Below, in pieces: positions 1 to 8,020 of a stretch of 31,854 nucleotides of DNA. The position numbers and the translations under genes were made by a program. Position 1 is the first letter of the stretch, and each line of letters opens with the position of its first letter. This DNA comes from UBA1738 sp003453455 (GTDB lineage Bacteria > Bacillota > Clostridia > UBA1381). Under the pieces are notes generated by a model. It did no database searches. It was not told where the DNA came from and worked only from the letters and a program-made list of their open reading frames with translations. The stretch lies in NCBI GenBank assembly GCA_946621875.1, contig CAMOOX010000010.1, positions 1-31,854 on the forward strand, written 5' to 3'.

Positions 1-639
1 AGCTTCTGCTACTTCTGTTTCTTTTGCCTCTTCCTTTGGTGCGTCAGCTGTTTCCTCAGCAGAAGCTTCTACCGTCTCCTCTGCCTTAGCCTCCTCGGCA
101 GGAGCCTCAGCTTCAACGCCGTTCTTTTTTGCTATAAGGTCTGCGATTTCTACGCCTCCCTCAGCAATAGTACTAAGCAATCTTGCAAGGTTTGAAATCG
201 GGGCATTGAGGCTTCCCATAATCTTTGCAATAAGAGCATCCTTTGACGGTGTCTTTGCAAGACGGGTAAGCTCTTCTTCGGACAGAACCTTTCCATCCAT
301 AAAGCCTGATTTAATTTCAACCTTTTCGTTGTTCTTAGCAAAATCGAAAAGAATTTTTGCCGGAGCTACCGGGTCTTCCGATATTGCCAGTGCAGTAGGA
401 CCATGGAGAATACTGTCAAGTTCTTCAAGTCCAACCTGATTTGCTGCTAAACGAAGTAATGTGTTTTTAACAACAAAGTACTTAACTCCTGCTGCTCGTA
501 AATCGTTACGAAGCTTTGTGTCTTCCTCAACCGTAAGACCGCGGTAATCCATCAACACGCCTGTTGTTGCACCGTTCAAAGCCTCAACAATTTCAGCTAC
601 CTGAGCTTTTTTTGTTTCCAAAACTTTTTCGTTTGGCAT
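1..639 (-). CDS. rplJ: 50S ribosomal protein L10, 3' end beyond window
   Basis: L10 forms the base of the ribosomal stalk and carries the L7/L12 dimers. The protein starts MPNEKVLETKKAQVAEIVEA, with an AGGAGGTGACAGT ribosome binding site just before the ATG at 639. It stays open for 213 codons to the window edge, so the C-terminus is missing. The central fold motifs GVLMDYRGL and KYFVVKNTLLRLA are typical of L10. Usual L10 length is about 165-180 residues. Here the region after about residue 170 (below position 130) is an Ala/Glu/Pro/Lys-rich low-complexity tail of more than 40 residues (e.g. EAEAPAEEAKAEETVEA). The next gene off the left edge should be rplL, judging by the usual operon. The gene has its own promoter and L10-type leader. 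Identification is firm; the role of the tail is unknown. Confidence 0.95.
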   Translation of the reverse strand, partial: MPNEKVLETKKAQVAEIVEALNGATTGVLMDYRGLTVEEDTKLRNDLRAAGVKYFVVKNTLLRLAANQVGLEELDSILHGPTALAISEDPVAPAKILFDFAKNNEKVEIKSGFMDGKVLSEEELTRLAKTPSKDALIAKIMGSLNAPISNLARLLSTIAEGGVEIADLIAKKNGVEAEAPAEEAKAEETVEASAEETADAPKEEAKETEVAEA

Positions 640-664
640 ACTGTCACCTCCTGTAAGATTTTAT

Positions 665-785
665 GCCTTTCAAAAAGAAAGGCTCTTTTTCGTAGACGAA
701 AAGAGCCGTTTAGTCAATAAAACTAAGTAACACCCTCGGCAGGGCTTACCTTTTTGCCTGCTGTCTACGGATTTATTTTTAAGCT
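665..785 (-). promoter_or_regulatory. L10-type ribosomal protein leader with attenuator
   Basis: This is the untranslated leader between the rplJ promoter and gene. The transcript carries the typical L10-leader segment around GTAGACAGCAGGC...GCCCTGCCGAGG (769-734). An intrinsic terminator hairpin follows, with 9-bp arms at 699-707 and 681-689 and a T-rich run after it. The hairpin loop holds GTCTACG (697-691), an exact 7-nt complement of CGTAGAC early in the leader (769-763). Pairing of the two would break the terminator, i.e. act as an antiterminator. In Bacillus, L10-L12 binding to such a leader promotes termination; the same feedback is inferred here. Confidence 0.85.
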
Positions 786-790
786 ATGTG

Positions 791-819
791 ATTATAGCAT
801 AAAAACCATAATTTGTCAA
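791..819 (-). promoter_or_regulatory. Consensus promoter for rplJ
   Basis: On the minus strand TTGACA (819-814), a 17-nt spacer and TATAAT (796-791) make an exact sigma-A consensus. It lies upstream of the L10 leader and touches the 3' end region of rplA, so rplJ(-rplL) can be transcribed separately from rplKA. Confidence 0.9.
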
Positions 820-826
820 TAGATTA

Positions 827-1519
827 TTAAGAAAGTTTTGATGCATTAATTTTTATGCTCGGTCCCATTGTTGTAGTAACAACAACGCTCTTTAAATACT
901 GACCTTTTGCAGTTGCCGGCTTTGCCTTAATAATTGCACCCATCAAAGCATTGAAGTTATCCGCAAGCTTTTCCTTACCAAAGGAAGCCTTACCGATAGG
1001 ACAGTGAACGATATTGTTCTTATCCACTCTGTACTCAATTTTACCTGCTTTAATTTCATTTACAGCCTTTGCAACATCCATAGTAACTGTGCCGGCCTTA
1101 GGCGACGGCATCAAGCCCTTAGGTCCCAAAACCTTACCTAATCTACCTACAACGCCCATCATATCAGGTGTTGCAACAACTACATCAAAGTCAAACCAGT
1201 TTTCCTGCTGAATTTTTGTGCAAAGATCCATTTCTCCGACATAATCAGCCCCTGCTGCCAAAGCTTCATCAGCCTTAGGTCCTTTTGCAAAAACCAAAAC
1301 CTTAGCGGTTCTGCCTGTGCCGTGAGGTAATACGATTGCACCTCTTACCTGTTGGTCTGCATGCCTTGAATCAACACCCAATCTTGCGTGCAGCTCAACA
1401 GTTTCATCAAATTTAGCTTTTGCTATCTTTGTTGCAAGCTCCATAGCCTCTTGGGGATCATAAAGTTTTGTCTTTTCAATCAGCGCCGCGCTGTCCTTAT
1501 ATTTTTTTCCTCTAAACAT
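827..1519 (-). CDS. rplA: 50S ribosomal protein L1
   Basis: L1 binds the mobile L1 stalk of 23S rRNA and represses its own mRNA in bacteria. The 230-residue product has the normal length and standard L1 motifs, such as LGVDSRHADQQVRGAIVLPHGTG near residue 47 and the block around VGRLGKVLGPKGLMPSPKAG near residue 125. The start MFRGKKYKDS follows an AAGGAGG ribosome binding site. It lies 71 nt after rplK, and the gap holds a hairpin that looks like an L1 operator. Identification is firm. Confidence 0.97.
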   Translation of the reverse strand: MFRGKKYKDSAALIEKTKLYDPQEAMELATKIAKAKFDETVELHARLGVDSRHADQQVRGAIVLPHGTGRTAKVLVFAKGPKADEALAAGADYVGEMDLCTKIQQENWFDFDVVVATPDMMGVVGRLGKVLGPKGLMPSPKAGTVTMDVAKAVNEIKAGKIEYRVDKNNIVHCPIGKASFGKEKLADNFNALMGAIIKAKPATAKGQYLKSVVVTTTMGPSIKINASKLS

Positions 1520-1536
1520 ATTATTTTCCTCCTTAT

Positions 1537-1567
1537 GTGGTCAAACAAGGCTTTTTGCCTCTCCCAC
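1537..1567 (-). promoter_or_regulatory. Putative L1-binding mRNA hairpin before rplA
   Basis: The 31-nt element reads GTGGGAG at its 5' end and GACCAC at its 3' end on the minus strand, around an inner stem AGGC/GCCT. It sits immediately upstream of the rplA ribosome binding site. A second 31-nt element with the same ends but a different inner stem (GGGCA/TGCCC) precedes rplK. The shared flanks with compensatory stem change suggest a conserved RNA structure; L1 as the ligand is inferred from known L1 autoregulation. Confidence 0.65.
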
Positions 1568-1590
1568 TAAACTAAATCGCCTTTTAGTGA

Positions 1591-2016
1591 TTATTGTTCT
1601 ACTTCAATACCCATACTTCTTGCAGTACCAGCTATCATACTCATAGCTGCTTCAAGTGAAGCTGCATTTAAGTCAGGCATCTTCTGCTCTGCAATAGCCT
1701 GAATATCGGCTTTGGAAACCTTAGCAACCTTATTCTTGTTAGGAACACCCGAAGCCTTATCAATCTTGCAGGCCTTTTTAAGAAGAACTGCTGCCGGCGG
1801 AGTTTTAGTAACAAATGTGAAGGAATGGTCTGCATAAACGGTAATAACTACCGGTATGATTAAACCTGCATCTTTCGCCGTCTTTTCATTAAATTCCTTT
1901 GTAAACTGCATAATGTTTACACCGTGCTGACCGAGTGCAGGGCCAACAGGGGGCGCAGGACTTGCCTTGCCTGCGGGAATTTGTAACTTGATATAACCTG
2001 TGATTTTTTGTGCCAT
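1591..2016 (-). CDS. rplK: 50S ribosomal protein L11
   Basis: L11 forms the GTPase-associated centre with 23S rRNA. The 141-residue product, MAQKITGYIKLQIPAGKASP onward, has the normal L11 length and the motifs PPVGPALGQHGVNIMQF and GTARSMGIEVEQ (the C-terminus). An open frame extends 24 codons further upstream, but the ATG at 2016 is chosen because GGAGGTGG lies at 2023-2030 just before it and L11 proteins begin here. It is second-last in the rpmG-secE-nusG-rplK-rplA unit. Confidence 0.97.
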   Translation of the reverse strand: MAQKITGYIKLQIPAGKASPAPPVGPALGQHGVNIMQFTKEFNEKTAKDAGLIIPVVITVYADHSFTFVTKTPPAAVLLKKACKIDKASGVPNKNKVAKVSKADIQAIAEQKMPDLNAASLEAAMSMIAGTARSMGIEVEQ

Positions 2017-2038
2017 ATACGGCCACCTCCTATTATTT

Positions 2039-2126
2039 CGGGAAATCTTGTCCCGTTGTGGTAAATGCGGGCAAAAATGCCCTCCCACTGTATGCCAGAG
2101 GGATATTTCAAGCGGATTTTCCGCTT
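2039..2126 (-). promoter_or_regulatory. Structured rplK leader with putative L1-binding hairpin
   Basis: The nusG-rplK gap folds into three hairpins on the minus-strand transcript. The first is AAGCGG/CCGCTT (arms 2126-2121 and 2115-2110), close after the nusG stop. The second is the 31-nt element at 2088-2058 with ends GTGGGAG and ACCAC and inner stem GGGCA/TGCCC. The third is CGGGA/TCCCG (2055-2051 and 2043-2039). The middle one matches the element before rplA in length and ends. None has a terminator-like T run. The first and third may be incidental. Confidence 0.6.
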
Positions 2127-2132
2127 AAAAGC

Positions 2133-2660
2133 TTAATTTACGCTCTTCTCTACTTGAGCATATTCAACTGAAACGGTCTTTTCACGGCCAAACATAAGTA
2201 CTCTGACCGAAACCTTTCTGCTTTCGTTATCCACGCTTTCAACTTTACCTGAAAAGCCTTCCATCGGTCCCGATTTAATATCTACGCTGTCACCCGGTGC
2301 CAAATCAATACCTTGATAACGCACCTTTTCAACGCCCATATTTTTAACTTCCTCGTCGGACAGCGGCACGGGTTTGGAACCGGGTCCCACAAATCCTGTA
2401 ACGCCGCGCGTATTGCGGACAACATACCAGCTTTCGTCATTCATTATCATCTTTACTACGACATAGCCGGGGAAAATTTTGCGCTTTACGACCTTTTGCT
2501 CACCGTTTTTTTCTTCGACAACATCCTCCATAGGGACTTCAACAGCTTGAATTAAATCGCTTATTCCTCGGTTTTCAACCGATTTTTCTATATTGGCTTT
2601 TACTTTATTTTCATAACCTGAATATGTGTGCGCCACATACCACTTTGCCTCATCCTGCAT
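2133..2660 (-). CDS. nusG: Transcription termination/antitermination factor NusG
   Basis: NusG binds RNA polymerase through its N-terminal domain and couples transcription to Rho or the ribosome through its C-terminal KOW domain. The 175-residue product shows WYVAHTYSGYENKVKANIE at the start, KRKIFPGYVVVKM and NTRGVTGFVG in the NGN domain, and the KOW motif APGDSVDIKSGPMEGFSGKV near residue 125. Length is normal. The ATG is preceded by AGGAGATTGTT. It follows secE by 32 nt, the standard arrangement. Confidence 0.97.
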   Translation of the reverse strand: MQDEAKWYVAHTYSGYENKVKANIEKSVENRGISDLIQAVEVPMEDVVEEKNGEQKVVKRKIFPGYVVVKMIMNDESWYVVRNTRGVTGFVGPGSKPVPLSDEEVKNMGVEKVRYQGIDLAPGDSVDIKSGPMEGFSGKVESVDNESRKVSVRVLMFGREKTVSVEYAQVEKSVN

Positions 2661-2692
2661 AACAATCTCCTCTATTTAAGAAAATTCTGTCA

Positions 2693-2899
2693 TTATTTAA
2701 CAATAAGCGACAGCAATTTTTCAAATCCGATGTCAAGCAAAGACAGCACAATCGTAGTTACAGCAACAAAAGCCAAAATAACAACGGTATTGTGAAAAAG
2801 CTGCTCTTTGGTAGGCCAAGAAACCTTCTTCATTTCAGACTTAGTCTCTCTAAAAAATCTCATAGCCCTGTTTTTCTTTACAGTTTTGTTTTCAGCCAT
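2693..2899 (-). CDS. secE: Preprotein translocase subunit SecE
   Basis: SecE is the small essential clamp of the SecYEG channel. The 68-residue product has a basic cytoplasmic N-terminus (MAENKTVKKNRAMRFFRETK), the conserved amphipathic motif EMKKVSWPTKEQL at about residues 22-34, and one transmembrane helix around residues 38-60 (NTVVILAFVAVTTIVLSLL). This is the usual single-helix SecE of Gram-positive bacteria. It lies between rpmG and nusG. Confidence 0.96.
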   Translation of the reverse strand: MAENKTVKKNRAMRFFRETKSEMKKVSWPTKEQLFHNTVVILAFVAVTTIVLSLLDIGFEKLLSLIVK

Positions 2900-2916
2900 A
2901 ACAGATTCTCCTTATT

Positions 2917-3066
2917 TTACTTTGTTTCCTTATGCAGAGTGTGCTTTCTGCAAAATTTACAATATTTGTTCATTTCCAATCTGTCCGGGTCGTTTTTCTT
3001 GTTTTTCATCGTGTTGTAATTTCTCTGTTTACATTCCGAACAAGCCAAAGTAATTTTTACTCTCAT
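2917..3066 (-). CDS. rpmG: 50S ribosomal protein L33, zinc-ribbon form
   Basis: This 49-residue gene begins MRVKITLACSECKQRNYNTM and ends CKFCRKHTLHKETK. Cys9/Cys12 and Cys36/Cys39 form the two CxxC pairs of the zinc-binding (C+) L33 type. The ATG at 3066 follows GGAGGTGTAACC. It is the first gene of the rpmG-secE-nusG-rplK-rplA unit, with a consensus promoter about 80 nt upstream. A C+ L33 often has a zinc-free paralogue elsewhere in a genome; none is seen in this window. Confidence 0.95.
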   Translation of the reverse strand: MRVKITLACSECKQRNYNTMKNKKNDPDRLEMNKYCKFCRKHTLHKETK

Positions 3067-3148
3067 GGTTACACCTCCGTATGAGAAATCATAGTATTAG
3101 GGCAGTTTTTTGTATGCAAAAAAAAAGAACCTGCCGCATAGCTTTTTG

Positions 3149-3177
3149 ATTATATCATCAATATTTTCCATTGTCAA
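3149..3177 (-). promoter_or_regulatory. Consensus promoter for rpmG-secE-nusG-rplKA
   Basis: On the minus strand TTGACA (3177-3172), 17 nt and TATAAT (3154-3149) form an exact consensus. The short leader after it contains GGCAG and CTGCC separated by T and A runs, which could fold into a weak hairpin. Confidence 0.9.
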
Positions 3178-3267
3178 GCTTTTTTTAAATTTTATTGACA
3201 ATTTTAAAAAAAAAATTTTTGAACATAATAAAAAAGAGATAATTTTTATTTTTGAAAGGAGTTTGTA

Positions 3268-4515
3268 ATGTCTGAAATTGTTATAAAAAAATCGCCTCCT
3301 TTGTGCGGAAATATAATATGTTCGGGTTCTAAAAACGCATCACTTCCAATTCTTGCAGCAACAATCCTTACCAAGGGCAAAAATATTATAGAAAACATTC
3401 CTCGCCTTACCGACACCGAAAATATGCTCCAAATTCTTACGGATTTGGGTGCTAAGTGCAGCATTTGCGTAAATACTGCCGAAATAGATTTTACAAACTG
3501 CTGCGAGTACTCGGCTTCCTACGAGCTTATGAGTGCTTTTCGCGGTTCTTTTTTCCTTGCTGCTCCAATACTTTCACGCATGGGGAGAGCAAGAATTTCT
3601 ATGCCCGGCGGCTGTCCTATCGGAAATCGTCCGATTGACTTACATTTAAAAGGATTTGCGGCTATGGGTGCGGAAATTGAATACGGACACGGATATGTTG
3701 ATTTGTACTGCAAAAAATTAAAGGGCGCAAAAATTTATCTGGATTTTCCAAGTGTAGGCGCTACTGAAAATCTCATTATGGCAGCAGTTTTGGCAGAAGG
3801 TGAAACAACAATAGAAAACGCCGCAGCTGAGCCTGAGATAACCGACCTTGCAAATTTTTTAATTAAGCAAGGAGCAAAAATTCACGGAGCAGGCAGCGGC
3901 ACTATCAAAATTTTAGGTGTAAAACAGCTCGAACCGGTGACATACCGCGTTATTTCCGACAGAATAGAAGCGGGAACTTTTATGAGCGCCTTTGCCATAA
4001 CAGGAGGACGAGGAAGAATTGAGAATGTAAATCCCGTGCATTTAAAGCCTGTCACCGCAAAGCTTACCGAAATGGGCGCACATATTGACGAGCATAGGAA
4101 CTATATCAATATCGACGCATCTAAAAAGCTAAGTTCTGCAAATATTAAAACACTTCCATTTCCCGGCTTTCCTACCGATATGCAAGCACAATTCTGTGCG
4201 CTTCTTTGCGAAACGCAAGGAAATGGCATTATCATTGAAACGGTGTTTGAAAACAGATTTCTCCATACCGGAGAGCTTAACCGTATGGGCGCAAATATCA
4301 GAATTGACGGAAGAAGTTCATTTATTGAGGGAAATAAGCATTTGAGCGGCGCAAAGGTATGTGCAATGGATTTGCGTGGAGGAGCATCGCTGGTTTTAGC
4401 AGGACTTTGTGCCGATGGCGAAACGCATATTGAGGGTGCAAAGCATATTAAGCGCGGTTATGAAAACTTTTGCGGAAAGCTCCGCTCGATAGGCGCAAAT
4501 ATTTTTTTGGAATAG
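3268..4515 (+). CDS. murA: UDP-N-acetylglucosamine 1-carboxyvinyltransferase
   Basis: MurA transfers enolpyruvate from PEP to UDP-GlcNAc, the first committed step of peptidoglycan synthesis. The 415-residue product has the family's normal length (about 418). Visible active-site features are SKNA at residues 21-24 (Lys22/Asn23), the PEP-loop motif PGGCPIGNRPIDLH with catalytic Cys116 (the fosfomycin target), Arg92 in AFRGSFF, and FPGFPTDMQAQ near residue 300 with the catalytic Asp. The start follows GAAAGGAGTTTGTA. TTGACA is present at 3195-3200, but no well-spaced -10 is seen: the nearest candidate, CATAAT, is at 3224-3229. Many clostridia carry two murA copies; which one this is cannot be told here. 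Confidence 0.95.
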   Translation: MSEIVIKKSPPLCGNIICSGSKNASLPILAATILTKGKNIIENIPRLTDTENMLQILTDLGAKCSICVNTAEIDFTNCCEYSASYELMSAFRGSFFLAAPILSRMGRARISMPGGCPIGNRPIDLHLKGFAAMGAEIEYGHGYVDLYCKKLKGAKIYLDFPSVGATENLIMAAVLAEGETTIENAAAEPEITDLANFLIKQGAKIHGAGSGTIKILGVKQLEPVTYRVISDRIEAGTFMSAFAITGGRGRIENVNPVHLKPVTAKLTEMGAHIDEHRNYINIDASKKLSSANIKTLPFPGFPTDMQAQFCALLCETQGNGIIIETVFENRFLHTGELNRMGANIRIDGRSSFIEGNKHLSGAKVCAMDLRGGASLVLAGLCADGETHIEGAKHIKRGYENFCGKLRSIGANIFLE

Positions 4516-4538
4516 TACTTTTATTTGTACATCTTATG

Positions 4539-4547
4539 TGCTATAAT
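4539..4547 (+). promoter_or_regulatory. Extended -10 promoter for addBA
   Basis: TGCTATAAT (TGn followed by a consensus -10) lies 35 nt before the addB ATG, without a clear -35. No terminator is seen between murA and this site, so readthrough from murA is also possible. Confidence 0.6.
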
Positions 4548-4581
4548 TAGGAAGTAAAACAAAAATGAGGGGGGATTTTTT

Positions 4582-7500
4582 ATGCCAATGACAATTATAA
4601 CAGGCGGTGCAGGAAGCGGAAAGAGCGCTCGTCTCTATGAGCAGATGACGAAAAATCTTGCCGAAAACCCTGACTTTCGCGCAATTTTGATTGTTCCCGA
4701 ACAATTTTCCTTTGCAGCGGAGAAAACGCTTTTATCATCGCTTGGCGGACTTGGCATAAACCGTATGGAGGTACTTACCTTCTCACGCCTTTTGAAACGA
4801 TATGTTCCCCAGAACAACCGCCTTTTGCCGAGCGGTAAAATGATGCTGATACAAAAGGCGGCAAGAGAGGCACAGGAAAACAATGTTTTCTACCGGTCTT
4901 CAAGCCGTACAGGTTTTATAGATGAGCTTTCCGATTTGTTTTCCGAACTCAAACGCTATGGGATTTCCCCTGAGGATTTTGAGGGACTGCATATAGAAAA
5001 TGCACACACCTCAAAAAAACTTTCTTCAATAAATGAAATTTACAAAAGTTATTCGGAAAGTATTTCAAACGGTTTTTCCGATAGTGACGACGAAATGGGT
5101 ATATTTGCTGATATTGCCGAAAATTCGGATCTTTTCAGCAATACCTTCTTTTACATAGATGATTACAGCGATTTTATGCCTACGCATTTTAAAGTTATAG
5201 AGGCATTTTTAAAGCGTTCAAAGGGCGTTTTTATGACGCTTTGCATAGATAATGCGCTTTCTTATGACTTATTTAAACCTGTTATAAAAACAAAAAACAG
5301 ACTTATTTCCATTTGCGAGAAAATCGGAGTGCCTTACAATACTTTGAGTCTTCCGGGCGACTGCGACTACATAAAGGCAAAGGACATTCGCCATCTTGTA
5401 AAAAACTGGGATGAGAAACCGTCATTTAGCGGAAAAAGCAAAAATATTTCAATTTTCAATTCACTTGATATGTATTCGGAAGCTGAGCATACGGCGGCAA
5501 AAATCATATCTCTTGTACGCGATACAGGGCTTAGATTTCGTGATATAGGAATTATTTGCGGAGATATCAAACAGTATTTGCATATTTTAACTTCTGTTTT
5601 TTCCGACTTCAATATTCCCTTTTTTACAGACGAAAAACTTTCTGTATCTATGCATCCTGTTGCAAAAACAGTACTTGCCCTGTTTGACATATTAAAGGAA
5701 AATTGGAGCTATCAGGCAGTCTTTGATTATTTGCGCACAGGATATATCTACATCAAAGACGGTGACACAATATCTGCCATTTCACAGGAGGATATCGACC
5801 TTTTGGAAAACTATGTGCTTACCTACGGCATAAAAGGAAAAAAGGCATGGTTCTCCGAATGGGTTTATGCAGGCGGAACTGCTTTTGATGAGGTAACCGA
5901 AAACCGTATGCAGGAGGAATTTGACCTTGACAGGCTAAATGAGCTGCGCATTATAATCATCTCGCCATTTTTACATTTTCTTGAAAATAAAGGGCGGACA
6001 GCACGAGCTATTGCAGAAGCAGTTTATGGATTTATGTGCGACATAAATTTGTATGACGGACTTATGGCAGAATGTGCCGCATTTGACGCATTAGGGAAAC
6101 GGAATGAGGCTGAACAATTCAAGCAAGTCTGGAATTTTGTCATAGAAACTCTCGACCAGCTTGTGGCAGTTTCAAAAGAAGGAGCTATAAGCCGCGAAGA
6201 ATTTGCCAACCGGTTTTTATGCGGTCTTGCAAAATGTGAAATTGCCATAATTCCATCAGGACTTGACCGTGTATCTTTGGGTACGGTTACGCGAAATTCA
6301 CCATCTCGTGTTAAGGCACTGTTCATAATCGGCGCTCTTGACGGGCTTTTTCCAAAAGTATCTGATGGCGGAAATATCCTTTCGGATTTTGACAGGGCGC
6401 AAATATCCTCCGCATTAAAAAAGCATGATAAAGAACTTGCACCCGATAATAGGGGCAGAGTTATGCTTGAAAATTTCAAATTTTATCGCACCTTTACAAC
6501 TGCAACTGAGAAGCTTTTCATCAGCTTCCCCTCCTCCGACCATGAGGGAAATGCAGTAAATCCTGCACATTTTGTATCGGAAATAGCGGAAATGTTTGAC
6601 CTGAAAATTGAAGAAAATATTATCACCCCTCCCGATGCCTGCGAGCTTTTATCTTCTCCAAAGCGCGGATTTTACTATATGCTTAGAAAACTTTCGGAGT
6701 ATTATAAGGAAAAACCCGAAAAGCTTTGGCATACCGTTTATGAGTGGTATGCAAAAAATCCCGAATACTGCGAAAAACTTGATATTTTAAAAGCGGCGGC
6801 ATCATATAAAAAATTGCAGCCCGCTCTTTCAAGAAAAAAAGCGGAGCTTCTTTACGGAAAGAACAAAAAGTACAGCATAACAGCACTCGAAAAATACGAG
6901 AAATGCCCGTTTTCCTACTACTTGGAGCGCGGACTTCGACTTACCGAGCAAAAAGAGAATAAAATACAGGCTTCGCATATCGGAAGTCTTATTCATGTTG
7001 CGATATACGAATTTTGTCATGCGGTCGAGGATGGCGCCACGACACTTGCAGAAATTCACAGGCGCTGGACAGACCTTACCGACATTGAGGCAAAACAGCT
7101 CATTCACTCAGTAATGGAGAAGATATCGGAAAAAGTCTTAAAAAATGCAAAAAGTGATACAGAAAGGCTCAGTTATCTTCTTTTGCGCTGTGAAATAACC
7201 CTTGAAAATTCTGTGCGTGCGATACGGCAAAGCCTTTCGATGGGCGAATACGCCGCCATTTGTTATGAAAAGGAATTTGAAACGGTAATCGACTGGAAGG
7301 GCGATAAAATCACCCTCACAGGAAAAATTGACCGAATAGATATTATGGAGCAGCTTGCGGAAAACAGGCTGAATATCCGCATTGTTGACTACAAATCAGG
7401 AAAAAAGGATTTTTCGGTTAGCGCCATATGCGACAAAGTCGATATGCAGCTTGTTATGTATGCCATAGCCGCTGAGGATTTGGCAAAAAGCGGACTTTTA

Positions 7501-8019
7501 ACAGAAAATGAAACTTTAAATCCCCAAATCAGCGCCGTTTTATACAGTAAGGCATCTGACGCAGACAATATAAACATCACCTTAAATCAAGAAGAAATTG
7601 CAAAAGGTGTTCCAAAAAAGACGCAGAAAATGGACGGGTTGTTCATTTTAGATGAAGAGGACGGTAAATTATCGGCAGAATCCCTTTATTCTATGGATGC
7701 CTCCCTTAACGAGTCCCAAAAAAGCGAATTTTTGAATATAAAAATAACCAAAGACGGAAATCTCTACAAGAATTCGCCTGTTGCCTCACGCCGTGAATTT
7801 GAAATAATGAAAAAATATATAAAAAAATCGGCGGTTTTTGCCGATAAGGAAATAAAATCAGGAAATATCAGCATTAAGCCTTACTGCCAAGGCAGTATGA
7901 CGCCTTGCGATTACTGTCCTTTTGGCGAAATATGTATGTTTGACAAAAAGCACGACGGATACCGTATGGCAATAAATGCCGAAAATGCTTTCGAGTATAT
8001 GGAAAAGGAGGTTGATTGA
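4582..8019 (+). CDS. addB: ATP-dependent helicase/nuclease subunit B (AddB)
   Basis: AddB is one half of the AddAB helicase-nuclease, the RecBCD counterpart that resects double-strand breaks. The 1145 residues match AddB length. A Walker A motif (GGAGSGKS) lies at residues 8-15, and an inactive-helicase-like middle region follows. The C-terminal RecB-type nuclease domain shows LTGKIDRIDI and IVDYKSGKKDF around residues 915-945. Iron-sulfur ligands are visible: Cys775 in KYEKCPFSYY, then Cys1109, Cys1112 and Cys1118. Their CxxC-x5-C spacing is the same as in characterised AddB. The start follows GAGGGGGG. The stop lies 1 nt before the chosen addA TTG. Confidence 0.95.
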   Translation: MPMTIITGGAGSGKSARLYEQMTKNLAENPDFRAILIVPEQFSFAAEKTLLSSLGGLGINRMEVLTFSRLLKRYVPQNNRLLPSGKMMLIQKAAREAQENNVFYRSSSRTGFIDELSDLFSELKRYGISPEDFEGLHIENAHTSKKLSSINEIYKSYSESISNGFSDSDDEMGIFADIAENSDLFSNTFFYIDDYSDFMPTHFKVIEAFLKRSKGVFMTLCIDNALSYDLFKPVIKTKNRLISICEKIGVPYNTLSLPGDCDYIKAKDIRHLVKNWDEKPSFSGKSKNISIFNSLDMYSEAEHTAAKIISLVRDTGLRFRDIGIICGDIKQYLHILTSVFSDFNIPFFTDEKLSVSMHPVAKTVLALFDILKENWSYQAVFDYLRTGYIYIKDGDTISAISQEDIDLLENYVLTYGIKGKKAWFSEWVYAGGTAFDEVTENRMQEEFDLDRLNELRIIIISPFLHFLENKGRTARAIAEAVYGFMCDINLYDGLMAECAAFDALGKRNEAEQFKQVWNFVIETLDQLVAVSKEGAISREEFANRFLCGLAKCEIAIIPSGLDRVSLGTVTRNSPSRVKALFIIGALDGLFPKVSDGGNILSDFDRAQISSALKKHDKELAPDNRGRVMLENFKFYRTFTTATEKLFISFPSSDHEGNAVNPAHFVSEIAEMFDLKIEENIITPPDACELLSSPKRGFYYMLRKLSEYYKEKPEKLWHTVYEWYAKNPEYCEKLDILKAAASYKKLQPALSRKKAELLYGKNKKYSITALEKYEKCPFSYYLERGLRLTEQKENKIQASHIGSLIHVAIYEFCHAVEDGATTLAEIHRRWTDLTDIEAKQLIHSVMEKISEKVLKNAKSDTERLSYLLLRCEITLENSVRAIRQSLSMGEYAAICYEKEFETVIDWKGDKITLTGKIDRIDIMEQLAENRLNIRIVDYKSGKKDFSVSAICDKVDMQLVMYAIAAEDLAKSGLLTENETLNPQISAVLYSKASDADNINITLNQEEIAKGVPKKTQKMDGLFILDEEDGKLSAESLYSMDASLNESQKSEFLNIKITKDGNLYKNSPVASRREFEIMKKYIKKSAVFADKEIKSGNISIKPYCQGSMTPCDYCPFGEICMFDKKHDGYRMAINAENAFEYMEKEVD

Positions 8020-8020
8020 T

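Noticed and set aside
2017..2088. Longer N-terminus for rplK
   Set aside because: The extension is not L11-like, would run through the L1-like hairpin and lacks a ribosome binding site; the ATG at 2016 has a strong one.
3195..3229. TTGACA with CATAAT as a murA promoter
   Set aside because: The spacer would be 23 nt, too long for a normal sigma-A promoter, so no murA promoter was listed as a feature.
7976..8020. ATG at 7976 as the start of addA
   Set aside because: No Shine-Dalgarno is present and it would overlap addB by 44 nt. The TTG at 8021 has AAAAGGAGG at the right distance.
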